From: Pelargonium nanum
Taxonomy: Eukaryota > Streptophyta > Magnoliopsida > Geraniales > Geraniaceae
NCBI GenBank assembly: GCA_036897485.1
Contig: JAYMTF010000071.1
Coordinates: 1 to 58,619, forward strand
Direction of reading: 5' to 3'
Length of the DNA stretch: 58,619 nucleotides
The notes under the pieces are model-generated. The model had not been told where the DNA came from, ran no database searches, and saw nothing but the letters and a program-made list of their open reading frames with translations. Below are positions 1 through 13,115 of this stretch, in pieces; position 1 is the stretch's first letter, and each line of letters opens with the position of its first letter. The position numbers and the translations under genes were made by a program.

Positions 1-486
1 GTCCCCGCCCCGTGCCCCGTTCGGAGATCTACTTCCCGCCCCATTCTCCGCCCCGTTCGGGGACGGGGATTTTCCGTTCCCCGTAACCCGCCCCATTTTG
101 TCAATATTTTTATATTATTTAATATATACAAATTCTCGAAAAAATGGTAATTTTATGTTTTTGAAAGATATTAAACATAATATTAGTCACATACAACATC
201 AAAATATTATTTATTTTTACTTACTTTAAAATTGAATTGATGAAAAGTTAATATTATTCATATTAAAATACTAAAATAAAAATAAAAATAGTTTTTATAT
301 TATTTATTTAAAACATCGAGTTCGGGGCGGGGCGGGGCGTAGTTACCCCGTCCCCGACCCGTACCCCGATCGGGGATTTTTTTCTTGCTCCGACCCGCCC
401 CATGCCCCGAAAAAATCCCCGCCCCGTGCCCCGATCGGGTCGGGGACATCGGGTCCCGTCGGGTTCGGGTTGGATTGCCATCTCTA
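1..486. mobile_element. GC-rich-armed hAT-like element, cut by the window edge
   Basis: Two arms rich in runs such as CCCCGCCCCG and GGGGCGGGG (about 1-100 and 320-475) flank an AT-rich core. The right end reads GGATTGCCATCTCTA, the inverse of the TAGAG-type terminus shared by the smaller MITEs elsewhere in this window. The left end lies outside the window, so no target duplication can be tested. The following 8 bases, GCACGGTC, would be the right duplication copy. No transposase reading frame is present. The short ORFs here are repeat-derived. Confidence 0.55.
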
Positions 487-3400
487 GGCACGGTCTCTCC
501 ATTTCCCTAGCCTTTAAGGCCATATAATGTATACATATATAGTAGATTATATATATGTATATGTGGATGGGTCCCATTGTTTATAGTGGGAGTCCTAGAA
601 AAATGTTTCACCTATTGGAGAAGGTGGCCCACAGAGACCAGGCAGACAGGTGGGACCCACTCAAGTATTTGACATGAGTGGTCGATTTCACTCCTTGAGA
701 TCCACGTCATCATCCCCCTCACATTCTCTACACTCCAACTTGACCTTCTATTCGCCGCTTGCTAACCTCACCCACCTTTCACGCTTGATTATGCCACCTC
801 ACCTCTCTTTTATTTGTTTTTCAACACTTTATATAAAAGAATAAAAGGTGTGTTTGCACTACTTTTTATTTTAGTTTGGAAATGTATTTGGTGGTTGGCA
901 CATTTGGTGTTTAAATTTTTTATATTCAAATATAATAAAAATAAATATATATTTGTTTTAAATCGATACTCAATTTAGTTCTTAAAAAGTTTTTGTCTTT
1001 TTAATTGGTTACAAAATTATGCAAGTTTATTTTAAATTGGTAAAAATCGTAATTGTGCAATGTAAATTAGATAGTGCAACATTTGATTTTATTTTCTTAT
1101 ATATTTTTATGAAATAATATGATGATGTCGTGTTCACGTGACAATAATGTGATGTTTATATCGATTGTGTTTTCATAAAATTCAACATCATTTCTCCAAA
1201 TACACATCATGTGTGTTATTCAATATTATGTGCTTAGTCACTGCAACGTAAGCATCACATCAACTTATTTGTTGTTTGAACATTCTTCTAAAAAATGAAC
1301 ATCACATCATCTTAATTCGACGATACATTTGCGAATTAAGTAAATCTTGTTTTAAAAAATAAAGTTATTTAATTAAAAGACTAAAGTGTACTGATATTAA
1401 TAGTTCGAAGATCGAAATAAAACAAAAATTAAAGTGAGTACTGATTCAAAACAAAATCAATAGTTTAAAGATTATTATAAAACATTAAAATATAAAAATA
1501 AAAATTAAAGAGATAATTGGTTTAGGATTTTTGGTGACAGACAAGTGAACCACATCATATTTCTTTAAAAAATAAATAAAGAATTTGTCGAATGTTTTAT
1601 GTTTCTTGATTTTTAATTTTTATCTTAATAGTGAAATAAAGAACACACAAAGGAGTTGTACTAAGAAAATAATTAAAATAATTATCATTATCATACACGT
1701 CATTATTGGAAGGTGACGGCAATTCTTAATTTTACGGCGACGTGACAGCAAGCCGGCGGACGTTTTTGCGTTCCTTACGCGACAATATTAAATCTCTATT
1801 AATTCTCTTAAATGATTAATTAGTATAATTTAATTAATTATTTTGTGAGTTATAAAATGGACATCCACAATGGGTTTGGTCAAAATAATTAGTCTTATAA
1901 AGGAACCGGGAATTTTGACTTGGTAAAAACCCATCATTACACTTCTTTTATCAAATAAGCAATTGCCTTTTCACCGTAAGGAAAATTGCAATCAACGACT
2001 GAATTTCGACTTTACGTGGATGAAAACTGTGTGTGATGGCGAAAATGTTTTGGGTGATATTACTTTTATCCTATGGACGTTTTAGTTGTTTCCGCCGGAG
2101 TAGATGTCACTATCTGGTATCGATATTGTGAATTTGAATTAGCGACTAACAATTAGTTGCTAGCTTTGTTGAAAATATTAATATAATATAGTAAATTTAT
2201 TGAGCAATAATATTAAAGTTGCAACACTATTTCTAAACATTATTGAATTTATCAAATTGTCATAAATTTATTATAATATATACGAGTTATGTATATGATA
2301 GTGTATTATATCTTTTTTATCAGTTGAGCTACACAATAGGGGGTAACTCTCCCGTTTTAACCGAAAATTTCACCCCATACCGTGGACAAAGAGACTTAAA
2401 CACTCAAACCGTTTGACTCAACATGTCTTGATTGATTGTATATTATATTTTAATTGATTGGTGGATTGATTTATTGTGCACTACATTGTTTTTACTTCTT
2501 AAAGTAATAAAGGTTCATGAGTGAACCTCCAACTAAATTTTTTAAGTAATGTGAATTAAATCCAATAAACGCTTTTCTTTAAGGAAAGTTAATTTAAATA
2601 AATGGTAGTGGGGACAAAAAAATATGATCCATACTTTACAGTTGATGAAATTGAATAAAATTAAAAATTAATGGCTAAAATTAAAACTTAAAGAAAATAG
2701 AGACCCCACAGAACAAACACAATTAGGCTCAGGTGGTTGATTTCGTTCCCAGATTGTGTAAAGTCTGTGATTTGGTTCCTGATTTTTGCCGTAAGTGTTT
2801 TTGATTGCTTTGCTTTGTGGGAAGCAAAAATATGCTTTCAAAACATTATTAATTTAATTTACATTACATTACAAGCATGCAAAATGGGAATAAAATCAAT
2901 ATTTTTCATTGAATATGTCCTAATTAACAGATTAGGAATTTTATTCATTTCTTACAATTAAAATTCTATTTGAAAATTGACTATTTCTAGTGTCGAATAC
3001 AATAAATTAATGTAGAAATCATGTTCTTTTTTCTCGATTAAACATGAATATGAATTTTCAATTGACCACTGTAAATACTCAATAGTCACGGTTTCGTCAC
3101 AATTTGTATTGTTTTTAGTTATTCCATAATTGTTTCCTTAGTTTTTCTATTTTTTATTCATATCATGATATTTAAGTTTAGTAAATATGATTAATACAAT
3201 TTGTTTATTTTACTTGTTATTGTTTTCAAATTAAAATATTAACTCATGATATTAATTAACTAAGCAATCACACTTTTTCTTTATAATGTGGAGAATCAAT
3301 CACAATATTGGATACTCTCCCACTTCAAATTAGGTTGATCACTTTTTGCCTAGCCAACTACTCTTATAAAAAGCCTTTTATCAAATGCTAATCCAATTAG

Positions 3401-5100
3401 ATTAAAGTTTTGTTGTTGTTTTCAAATTAAAATTTTGTATTTGAAAATATTACACTCTCAACTAAAAGAATCATAAAATATAAACTCAATAAAATATATT
3501 TTTAAAAAGATTAATTAATTTTTTCTTGATTAACAAAATTTCGTATAGCTCAGCGGAAATGCCTCTCTTAATAAGATATAATTATTTAAGTCTACTAAGT
3601 AAAAGTTTGGTACAACATTATAAATAAAAGGTTAAGTGTTTTTTTCATCAACGAGCGTATCAACACCAAGGTTCGAAAATGAGACCTTGAGAGCTAAGTG
3701 AAAAATTAACTATTTGTACTGTTGGGTGTTCGTAAGTCTTAATTATTTGATCGTATTGTTTCATGGTCAATTTTAAGTTGAGAAGAGAACATCTAATAAT
3801 TCGAATTTAAATTTTTTAATTAAAATTTTGAATTCATTTTTTATTGATTTAGTAGAGATTATAATTATTCTTAATACAATAATCATATGAAGATTATTTC
3901 AAAACATTCTCATATTTGTATTGATCACTCTCTTGAAATAAATATTTTTTTAATTAAAATTAAAATCCATATAAAATAAATAAAATTACAATAAAACACA
4001 GGCTTAGAAACAAAAGAGGAGTAACTGAAACGCCTGAGAGCTGATTCATCCTTTGACCTTTACAAATCGGTCTCCACTTCGACGAGTGCCCCATAATTCG
4101 TACCTCTGTTTGTTACTCAAATCTACCTTCTCCCACTCTCACCCCAAGCGCGTACCACTCACCCCCACACCACCCTCTGCGCGTGACAAAACTAACCAAT
4201 TCAGCACAGTAAATAACACAAAATAGCTAACATTCACAAACATATAGGGCTTGTTTGGGAGCTCTATATACTCTTAACAAACATATATGTGGGTGTATAT
4301 ATACTATATGTGTGTATATGTATATATGTATGTTCACTGATGTTTGACTGTCGAAAAAGTTGGTCCCTCCTTTTAAGACAGAGATTCGACCATTGAAGTT
4401 TGATGCATCCCGTAACTCTCGCAAGAGTTCTTGTAATAAATTTAATGACAAATTGTTCCTTACTATTGCTCTGACCAATGCCAAAAGAACTCAAACTATG
4501 TCAATTCTCTAATAGTTTTGCTAGTTATGATAATTTTGTTTCCGATAAACGGAAAATAATACAATTCGGTTGACTCATGCAAGATATGAGTCGATCTCAT
4601 GTTTTATTTTGTATGATAGACTGTTCTAGTTATTAGGTTGACATATTATTAGTAGACCCATACGAGAAATCAACTGACGTCACTTGTACTCTAAAAGGTT
4701 AGTCGATTATATGATTATGTCAACCTATTGTTGGTTGACTTAAACATCATTCAATCTCACTTTTATCTGCAATGCTCGTATATTTTAAAAATCGACATTG
4801 TAAGTATACACATCAACTTATATTTGATACGAGTCCATCTACATATAAAATATGGAGTATAAGTTTCTTAATGTTATATTTTTATATTTAATATATATAA
4901 CTAATGACTGTTTAATAAAACTTTTATTTTTCATAAATATTTCGGTTCATTTCAGCTATAGTAACCGAAAAAATTAATCGTTTTTTTAGTATTTCATTTT
5001 TCAGTACAACAGAGGAAAAAACAGAAGGGACGACGAGCGGACGGATCTGGTCAACGTCGTTTGACTGTCGAAACGACAAAGGACAAAACCGTAATTTCGT
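487..5100. other. Gene-poor AT-rich intergenic region
   Basis: No reading frame longer than about 85 codons and no conserved protein block was recognised. Contents are AT-rich sequence, a degenerate SINE-like fragment near 2325-2440, a pol III A-box-like string near 3545, and a short TA/TG-rich tract near 4290-4335. The last part, roughly 5000-5205, should hold the promoter and leader of the F-box gene. Confidence 0.6.
2325..2440 (-). repeat. SINE-like fragment
   Basis: Read on the minus strand, the segment carries GGTTAAAACGGGAGAG, then TTACCCCCTATTGTGTAG and an oligo-A-rich end. It closely resembles the 3' domain of the intact SINE at 38744-38902 (GGTTAAAAGGGGAGAG, then CTACCCCCTATTATGTAG). 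The B-box-like part is degenerate and no flanking duplication was found, so this is an old, truncated copy. Confidence 0.45.
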
Positions 5101-5205
5101 CCTCACTCCCACCCAGAGGGACGAGTTATATAATCCATTTCCTCACAAATCTTCGGCTCTGTGTTTCTCTCTTCCTCTCGCTTTCGATTTTCTCTCGACA
5201 TCTTC

Positions 5206-6549
5206 ATGAGAACCAGAACGGGGACTTGCTACCCGAGACTCGATGTGTTCGCGGCCAAGCGCCGGCGAGTCTCCGGCGCCGTCGACGACGTTTCTTGCCG
5301 GAAGTTTCATCAGTTTCTGCCGGAGGTGACTGGCCGGGGAGACTTGTTCGATGCCTTGCCGGACGATATCGTCATTTCTATCCTCTGCAAGCTCAGCTCC
5401 TCCGCTGCTTCTCCCTCCGATTTCGTCAACGTTCTGTTAACGTACGTGGAAATCGATTGTGTTTGTGTTTGGAATTTTTTCTCGGCTCGGCCGTTACATT
5501 TTCTCGGGAAACAAACGCGGCGTTTCTGTTTTGATTTTGATTTTTGTGTTTTGGATATTGAACAGATGCAAGAGGCTGAACGGTTTAGGTCTCAATTCGT
5601 TGGTGCTTTCGAAAGCTTCTCAGAAAACGTTCGCGATTAGAGCTCGGAATTGGTCCGATTCGGCTCACCGGTTTTTGAAGCTCTGCGCCGACGCCGGCAA
5701 CGTTGAAGCTTGTTACACTCTCGGAATGGTGAGTTCAATTTTCAATCAATATAGAAAAATATATGAATATTTTTGTGATAAATTTCTAATTATTTTGATT
5801 ATCGATTTTTGCAGATTCGATTCTACTGTTTGGATAACCGTGGTAGTGGAGCTTCGCTGATGGCCAGGGCGGCGATGAGCTCTCACGCGCCGGCGCTGTA
5901 CTCGCTCGCCGTTGTTCAGTTCAACGGCAGCGGCGGTTCCAAAAACGACAAGGATTTACGCGCCGGAGTAGCGCTCTGCGCCAGAGCCGCTTTTCTCGGC
6001 CACATCGACGCGCTCCGGGAGCTCGGCCACTGCCTCCAAGACGGCTACGGAGTCCGGCAAAACATCGCCGAGGGTCGCCGGTTTCTTGTTCAGGCCAACG
6101 CTCGCGAGCTCGCCGCCGTGCTCTCCGCCGGGACGGCCGTGCGCAACTGGCTGACGTGGAACCCGCACCCTCACGTGCGCCACATGACCGGCTCCGGCTG
6201 TCCGCTGCTGAGCGACTTCGGGTGCAACGTGCCGGCGCCGGAGGCTCACCCGGCGAGCCGGTTCTTGTCGGACTGGTACGCCGCTCGCAATAACTCGCCG
6301 GGAAATGGTCTGAGGCTGTGCTCGCATGTCGGGTGTGGCCGGCCGGAGACGAGGAAGCACGAGTTCCGGCGATGCTCGGTGTGCGGAGCAGTGAACTATT
6401 GCTCACGCGCGTGTCAGGCGCTTGATTGGAAGCTCCGGCACAAGGCGGATTGTGCTCCGGTGGAGCGGTGGGTCGATGAGGACGGCGAAGTTGACGGTGA
6501 GGTTGACGGAGGATTTAACGAAGATGACGGTGTTGTCGCTGAGAGTTAA
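5206..6549 (+). CDS. F-box protein with Sel1-like repeats and MYND zinc finger
   Basis: Three exons are inferred: 5206-5441, 5566-5728 and 5815-6549 (377 aa). Phases fit at GT-AG sites. An F-box-like block (DLFDALPDDIVISILCKL) lies near residues 47-64. Next come alanine-rich Sel1/TPR-like helical repeats (around ARAAMSSHAPALYSLA and LGHCLQDGYGVRQNIAEG). A C-terminal MYND finger follows, with Cys/His spacing CSHVGC..CSVCGAVNYCSRAC..H..C. The tail is acidic. Known family: plant HCP-like F-box/MYND proteins of the At1g67340/At5g50450 type. The F-box suggests a role as SCF E3-ligase substrate receptor and MYND suggests protein binding; the substrate is unknown. Exon 3 is much more GC-rich than its surroundings, which produces long antisense shadow ORFs. 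The start is the first Met upstream of the F-box; it lies in a leader preceded by pyrimidine-rich sequence. Confidence 0.93.
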
Positions 6550-6659
6550 AAAGTAACGATGACGGTGACGGCGATATGACCTTGAGGTACAAAAAATGAC
6601 AACGGAGGCCATTTTTGGGTTCAGAATCGAATTTTAAATTTTATTGGGCCTTCGATGAA

Positions 6660-9600
6660 CAGATTTTTACTGCCCTGGTTTTTGTATAGGATATATGTAC
6701 TTTCACAAAATAGGTGGGGGCATTTTCGGTAATAGGTCTCCTTTTTTTTTCTTTTTTTTTTTCTTTTTCTTAATCTTTGTGCTATAGAGCAAATCTTAGC
6801 ATTTTAGTAAATTAAATGTTTAATTTCTAGAAAAATATAAATTCTTTTGCCTTTTGTCCCATTTTCTATTTTTGATATTATTTTTTCCTATATTTGGTGG
6901 TTGTCTATGAATATATAGATCTGTGTAGGGATAGCTTCTGGATTCTTCCTAAAAAGAAATGTAGGACTCGAAATAATATTAAGATCTTCAATTATCAACA
7001 AAAAAGTACCATATACTTGTTGAATTACTATTGTCTATGAATAATTGTCATCTTTACTTTTACAAATTTATTTGAAATAATTAACAAGTATTTCTATAAA
7101 AAAAACATTTATTTTGAGACGGAGATAATAATTACGTGTTGTGTATTATATTTGTTTTCTTGACATACTTGGTTTCTTGTTTTGGGACCGAAGACAACGA
7201 GTATAGAAGGGGAATTCACGATTCAAGTTTTGGGTCATTGCCTTTTAAATGTAAAAATTGTGAAAAATATGACCCAAACTTGATCCAAATTGAATTTGAG
7301 CTTGTTCGGTTTGTAGGTGTAGTCATTTTCGAATTTTATATACGGAAATGTGTAGGTTTACGTAGGCTTATCCGTCTCGATTCGAAACTTACTTGAGTTT
7401 ATTTGACGTGATTTGAACTCGTAAAAATGTAAATCAAATTTCACAGTGCCAAGTTCAAGTCTAAATCAAATTTTCAACTTTATATTGAAGGGCTCTTCAA
7501 ATCACAATATTGATAATTTAATTGCAATTTAGTCACCAAAAGCACGTGACTTAAAATTAAATATTTCGTCGTCTTTTGTCTAATTCTCTTATATTTTGTC
7601 TAAAAATGTGTGTAATTTTCTCTTTATATATAAAAGTTAGTAATAAATGTATTACTAATAACATTCTTATAATAAGTTTGTGTATAATTTACAATAGATG
7701 TACAACACAAAACTTATCACTAAGTTTCTTAAAATAAAAGGCAGTCATCTATTTTAGAACGCAATAAGTTGTATTTTAAGGTTTGTTTTGTGTCCGATCA
7801 AATCAAATAGTTAAATTGGGCACAAGAAGTTGTTTAATTTTAATGTATTTTAATTTATGAAAAAATGTTTCTAATATCCTATTAATACTTTCACTGTAAA
7901 AACTAGTCAAAGTCTTACGGGCTAAACAGTTAAACCGCTTAACTTTTATTTGAGATATCGAGTTTGAGTCTCCAAACAATAATGTACTATAAATATTGTT
8001 ATTTATAATATGATTCATTTTGTAGGATGGGCATGTGATGAAGCAAAACTAAGTGAAAAAACAAAGATTTTTTACACAACACCATATTAGATTTCATTTG
8101 TGAGAGTGAACAATTTTGGCTAAGCTTAAGCTTTACTTCTTATCCTATATGTTAGAGAAAGCCAAATTTCTCATAGCAAATACTTTCTTAATTTATTTTC
8201 CTTTACTCTTATTTATTTATTTATCCATATATTTATTTCTTCTCATTTTAGTGCAAGACCACAAGGCACAACAACACAAAGAAAAAAGAGCATCCAATGC
8301 AAATTCAATCATGGAATGATTGTTCTATTGCTTTTTTTGGTGGTCAAAATAGCACATACAACACAACATAAGATTGACCATGAAGAAAAATAATCCCCAC
8401 CAAAGAAAAGAAGAGAAGGAAAATAGGAGACAAGACAAGAAAAAGAGAGAAAAAAATAAAATAAAATAGAAATGTGGTGATGGTCATGTTGGGAGTGCAC
8501 TAATTTCTTCTTTCTTTCCCATCATTATTATTTATCTTCTTCTCTATAATATTCAAATTTGGTGGTCCAAGCCCTAACCCATTTTTTTTCTTTCAATTCC
8601 TTGTCTCTCATTTTCATTTCATGGTTCAAATTGCAACTTCTATCTAGTTATGCAATTCATTTCATGTTGGTTCAAGATATTTATATTGATGAAATGAATT
8701 TTTGATGCAACTTTGTTAAAAGGCTAACGGTTGAAGCATAAGCTATTTATGTCTTTATTGGTCCCTTTGTTTTGACTAAGACGTGAAACAAATATATTAG
8801 AAAATTCTTCAAATATTTTTAAAAATTAACCGCCTCCAATTGAACTTGTAACGTGAAAATATGGTCTAGGCACTCAACGAAACCTGGTTGTTTTGTTTAT
8901 TGATCTGTTTCGCTTGAGTCAGACAAATATCAACCCAATATCCACAAATATCAACATATAAATACAAAAATACTCCATCTCCTACGTCAAGTGTACTTTA
9001 GATATTTATTAACGTAACTATTAAATTGTTATTTCGACTTTCGTACTTACAATGACAATTATTTATGAAATAACCGGCTTTTTTTATATTTTTCACGGTT
9101 AGAACTGACATTCTCTGTGTCATACATTTCAAAAACTTTCTCAAAATTTAAGCGCAATTACGATAATGCCCACAATTATGTTAATATTCAAAATAAACCT
9201 ACTTTGGAACCTTTCTTTGTCACATTTATGGTTATAAATGTTGCCTAATATGTGCATTTGCAGCAGCTGATGGGTCCATTTCCATTTAGCTCAGCAATAA
9301 GTTTGTTTGCTGCAACTCTAATTTGCGTGAATTGTAAAATCTTGTAACCTCTAATTTGTAATCAATTAAATATTATAATTTTTATATATCTTATGAAATA
9401 TTGTTTGACTAGAAAATTGAATTAAAATTTGGAATCTAAGAAAGACATTGCACCAAGAGGAAAGAAAGAAAATAGAGAGAATAATCTTGCAACTACCATT
9501 GTTTTGTAAGGGTTCACATGGGTTGTATAGTCCAAAAATATAAATAAAAACTTTCCTAAAAACAATTGATTACCAACAATCACTTAGGCAAGCGATTTAA

Positions 9601-10230
9601 GACGCTTGGTCTCTTCAGGTGGTATTCGTATTGCTCATAGAAAAAATATTGATTATAACTGCCTAACTTGACATTTGAAATTGAATCAATTCTTAAAATA
9701 TTGACGGTTAAAGTAAATAGAAAAGTTATTAATTGCCGTGCTTATAGAATACAAATTTTACATGTATAAAGTAGCTTTGGAAGAGAGAGATAGAGAAGTC
9801 AAGCAAAGGCTAGATGAAAGATCAGGATAACATTTCAAGTTTAGACAAATTCAAAATGTGTGTAATACAAAGATAGGTTAGGAACCGAGTATTGGGCAAG
9901 CAGGTTAACCAAAGGTTTGAGTGTCTCAGACCCGTGGGCCCGTCTAAGAGTTGAACGGGTTAGACACTTTTGAGTCGCACGTTCAAACAAGCTAAATAAG
10001 AACACTACCAGAAATAAAGGAAAAGATAAAATAGATAATAGTAAGACATGAACGTTCATATGTTGAATTTGCGTACACTTATTGATAAAAATATATTATT
10101 TAAGTAAATGTAAAACACGTGCACTTAAAACACATTGGATTTCACATTTCTGAAATAATTTCAATTCTAAACAAAAATTAAAGTTGTACTCATTGTACAA
10201 CATCAAATTCATGATATTTTAGAGTATTTG
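6660..10230. other. Intergenic, no gene recognised
   Basis: AT-rich sequence with only short, unconserved ORFs. The part just after 6549 should be the F-box gene 3'UTR; it contains long pyrimidine tracts near 6740-6770. Around 7200-7290 there are short TTGGGTCATTG and GACCCAAACTTG inverted words like those of the hAT-type MITEs, but no terminus was found. Confidence 0.5.
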
Positions 10231-10235
10231 GTCAA

Positions 10236-10308
10236 TGGGCCTTGGCCCGATATCATTTTAAGAAACGAATTAGGCTCAACCTTCATCATCAAATGGGCCA
10301 AAGGCCCA
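10236..10308 (+). promoter_or_regulatory. Cluster of site II (TGGGCC/GGCCCA) elements
   Basis: TGGGCC occurs at 10236 and 10294, GGCCC at 10244 and GGCCCA at 10303. The last pair forms a near-palindrome, TGGGCCAAAGGCCCA. Such site II elements, bound by TCP factors, are established as common in promoters of nuclear genes for mitochondrial respiratory-chain proteins in plants. They lie about 100-200 bases before the probable first exon of the complex I P1-like gene. Confidence 0.65.
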
Positions 10309-10539
10309 TTTAGAAATTGAAAACCCCAATTATTTAGAATTTATTTTATTTATTAAAGTTCATTTCCGATTTCTGGTAGCTTCGATTTCTTCCTCAAACT
10401 CTAATTCTGATCTGCTTCGCGAGTTCCTGTAGAGGTAAAGCCCTATTTTCGATTTTGTCCGATGATTTATTGATTTCATTTATCAATTATGTGTTGATTG
10501 CTGTAATGGATTTCATTTCACGATTCTAGGGTTTCGATT

Positions 10540-11830
10540 TTGAAACTGCTCGATATGCTTGGTTTCCGAGAAAATGCTGGAAAGAATTAAAATAAATTGA
10601 ATAATATTGTATAGCTCTCGAAAAAATGATTTTATTCAGTACTAAACTGAGCGCAGTGTCAGCACATAGCGAAGTTGAGGTGAATGATTCGGTTGTATAC
10701 TATGTTTAGATTCATTATTTTCTTTGCTATTGGGTCAGTTTTCTCAGCTACCAAACAGAGTATTTTTTGAATTCAAAACTGACTTTCAAGGAGTGTGTAA
10801 GTTTGGAGTTTGGTTTCCGAGAAAATGTGGGGAAAATTTAAATCAATTGAAGATAAGTTGTTTTGTTTGGCACGCGAAAAAGGAATTTACCCGGCACTAC
10901 ACTGAGCCCAGTATGAGCAATTTAGGGAAGTTGAGGTGAATGATCCATTTGTATATTATGTTTTGATTCGCTATTTTCGTTGCTTTTGGGTCCATTATAG
11001 GAGTGTATAAATTGGAGGTTTGATTTGGGTTATTTGATCTGTTTGGTTTCCGAGAAAATGTAGGGAAACATGAATTTAATTGAAGATTATTGTTTTGCTT
11101 GGAATGCGAAAAATAAATTTATTCAGCACTGAACTGAGACCAGTGTAAGCAATTTAGCCAAGTTGAGGTGATAGATTTGTTTGTATATTATGTTTTGAGT
11201 CACTATTTTCTTTGCTATTGGGTGAATTATCTCAGCTACCAAATAGAGTATTTGTGAATTCAGAACTGACTATCAAGGAGTGTATGAATTGGGGGTTTGA
11301 TTAGGGTAAATTTGATTTGTTTGGTTTCCGAGAAAATGTAGGATCAATTGAAGATTATTGTTTTGTTTGGAATGTGAAAATTGGATTTTCCAGCACTGAA
11401 CTGATGCCAGTGTAAGCTGTATAGCATTGTTGAGTTGAATGATCTGTTTGTATTTTATTGTTTTGCTTTACTACTTTCTTTGCTATTGGGTCAATTTTCT
11501 CAGCTACCAAACAGAGTATTTGTGAATATAGGACTGACTTTGTAGGAATGTATAAGTTAAAGGTTTGATTTGGGTTATTCGATCTTTTTGGTTTTCGGGA
11601 AAATGTAGGAAAAATTAATTCAATTGAAGATTATTATTGTTTTGTTTGGAATGCAAAAAATGAATTAATCCAGCACTGAACTGTGACCAGTGTGAGCAAT
11701 TTAGCAAAGTTCAGGTGAATGATCTGTTTGTATATTATGGTCTGATTCACTCTTTTCTTTGCTAATGGGTCAATTTTCTCAGTCACCAAACAGAGTATTT
11801 CTGAATTCAGAACTGACATTTTTATAAATT
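10540..11830 (+). repeat. Five-unit degenerate tandem repeat in the leader intron
   Basis: The anchor GGTTTCCGAGAAAATG recurs at about 10561, 10813, 11044, 11323 and 11590, with the last copy changed. A second anchor, CACTGAACTGAGACCAGTG, recurs with changes at about 10640, 10890, 11127, 11394 and 11675. A third, CTCAGCTACCAAACAGAGTAT, recurs in several units. Unit length is about 230-280 bases. The array fills most of the intron between the 5'UTR exon and the coding exon of the P1 gene. Confidence 0.85.
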
Positions 11831-11933
11831 GGGGTATTCTCTTTCTGACATGAATGCTGAATCTAGGTTTTAGTTTTGGTGATTTTAATAGGTGATCTAG
11901 GGTTTTGATTGTTTTAGAGAAAGAAAGGGAAAT

Positions 11934-12209
11934 ATGAAATTCGTCATGGAGTTTGCTGAGGATTTGATCCTGAGAATGATGGAGGACCCAAAAGAGAGGG
12001 ACCGGAAGTTTAGGGATCACATGTATTCTACCAAGGACCGTTGCAACAAGACCAAGGAGATGTGGAGCTTTCCTCTCCGTCCCTATGGGTTCTGGACATT
12101 CGAGCGCCACAATGCCCAGCTCATCTCGGATGCGAAGATTAGCCAAGCCGTTGGTCGGAGGGACCCCTATGATGACGTTCTTCAAAAGATGTCTAGTAGC
12201 TCCACATGA
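11934..12209 (+). CDS. Mitochondrial complex I plant subunit P1-like protein
   Basis: One coding exon of 91 aa. It is highly charged, with blocks such as EDPKERDRKFRDHMYSTKDR and WSFPLRPYGFWTFERHNAQL. I recognise this as the small plant-specific NADH dehydrogenase (complex I) subunit of the At1g67350 type, based on remembered similarity and on lying between F-box/MYND and SRPP/REF genes as in Arabidopsis. Introns interrupt both UTRs. The leader intron runs from a donor at 10435 to an acceptor ending at 11917. The 3'UTR intron runs from a donor at 12219, nine bases after the stop, to an acceptor ending at 13572. Upstream site II elements fit an OXPHOS gene. ATG 11934 opens the frame; a second Met at codon 5 could also serve. 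No cleavable presequence is obvious. Confidence 0.85.
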   Translation: MKFVMEFAEDLILRMMEDPKERDRKFRDHMYSTKDRCNKTKEMWSFPLRPYGFWTFERHNAQLISDAKISQAVGRRDPYDDVLQKMSSSST

Positions 12210-13115
12210 TTGATAAAGGTACAAAATCTCACATTTGTTTAAATTTAATAAGTATTGATATGTTATTGAATGTCGTGATTTTGTGTTCGTTTGATTCTTG
12301 TTTTAAGAAAGTAAGCTAGTATGCCATGTGTTTCCTTTGTATGTGTTGCGTGTAACCTTGTCTTTTCGAGTTGCCATTTACTTAGAAAACACACCCGAGT
12401 TTTTTAGTTTATGAGCAAGATCAAAAGTTCATCATATCTTTATTCCGTGGATCACTTTTTTCTCATAAGGCTTACAATGCTCTAAGTAGAAGCCTTAAAA
12501 TGAGTTCAGTGGTCCTAAGATTCTTTTCTTTTTTTATTGTATAATATGTTTATGGCATTTTGGTATTTGTGTTGAGTGTGAGGTGCCTCGGGTGATGCTA
12601 TTTACGTAAACATTGCATTTGTTGTGATTTAATGGACTTCAAATTCAGTGCTGCATGATTGTTTTCTTCACTCCTCTACCCTCATGCAGAGGCTCTTTCG
12701 CATATGAATTTTTGTAGTGGATATGTCATATGTCATATTGATATTGTCCTAACAGTTACAAGCACCTGTCACTAATTACCATAAATATCTGTTGGAATTT
12801 GGAAGTAAATCAGAATTAGTATTGTCATCTGATTTGAGCCAAACTTATGGCTATTCTTTGTTCAATGGATGATATATAATGGTTACTATGCTTGCATACA
12901 TCTATACAGTTGAATCATATTTGATGATACATGATGTACGGCCTTTTAGGCGTCTCGGGGCTTTAGGTTGCTTTTAATATCTATTAGTTACACGGTAACA
13001 CAATGGCCTTTCACATCTCATATGTGTCCAATGTGTGGTGTCTCTTTTATGCTATGCATGTTTTTAATAATCACTCCATGACTATAGCTTTATAGCAATA
13101 AGCAACCATTTTCTA

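Noticed and set aside
2737..2961. 74-codon plus-strand frame in the left intergenic region
   Set aside because: AT-rich, no conserved block, no splice partners; expected by chance.
3541..3565. tRNA-like TAGCTCAGCGG string
   Set aside because: It resembles an A box, but no B box at the right distance or cloverleaf could be drawn.
5921..6406. Long antisense frames (161 and 134 codons) over F-box exon 3
   Set aside because: They are shadows of a GC-rich coding exon; the sense strand carries the conserved Sel1 and MYND blocks.
11634..12224. 196-codon minus-strand frame over the P1 coding exon
   Set aside because: It is antisense to the conserved P1 frame and extends into the tandem-repeat intron; no protein family was recognised.
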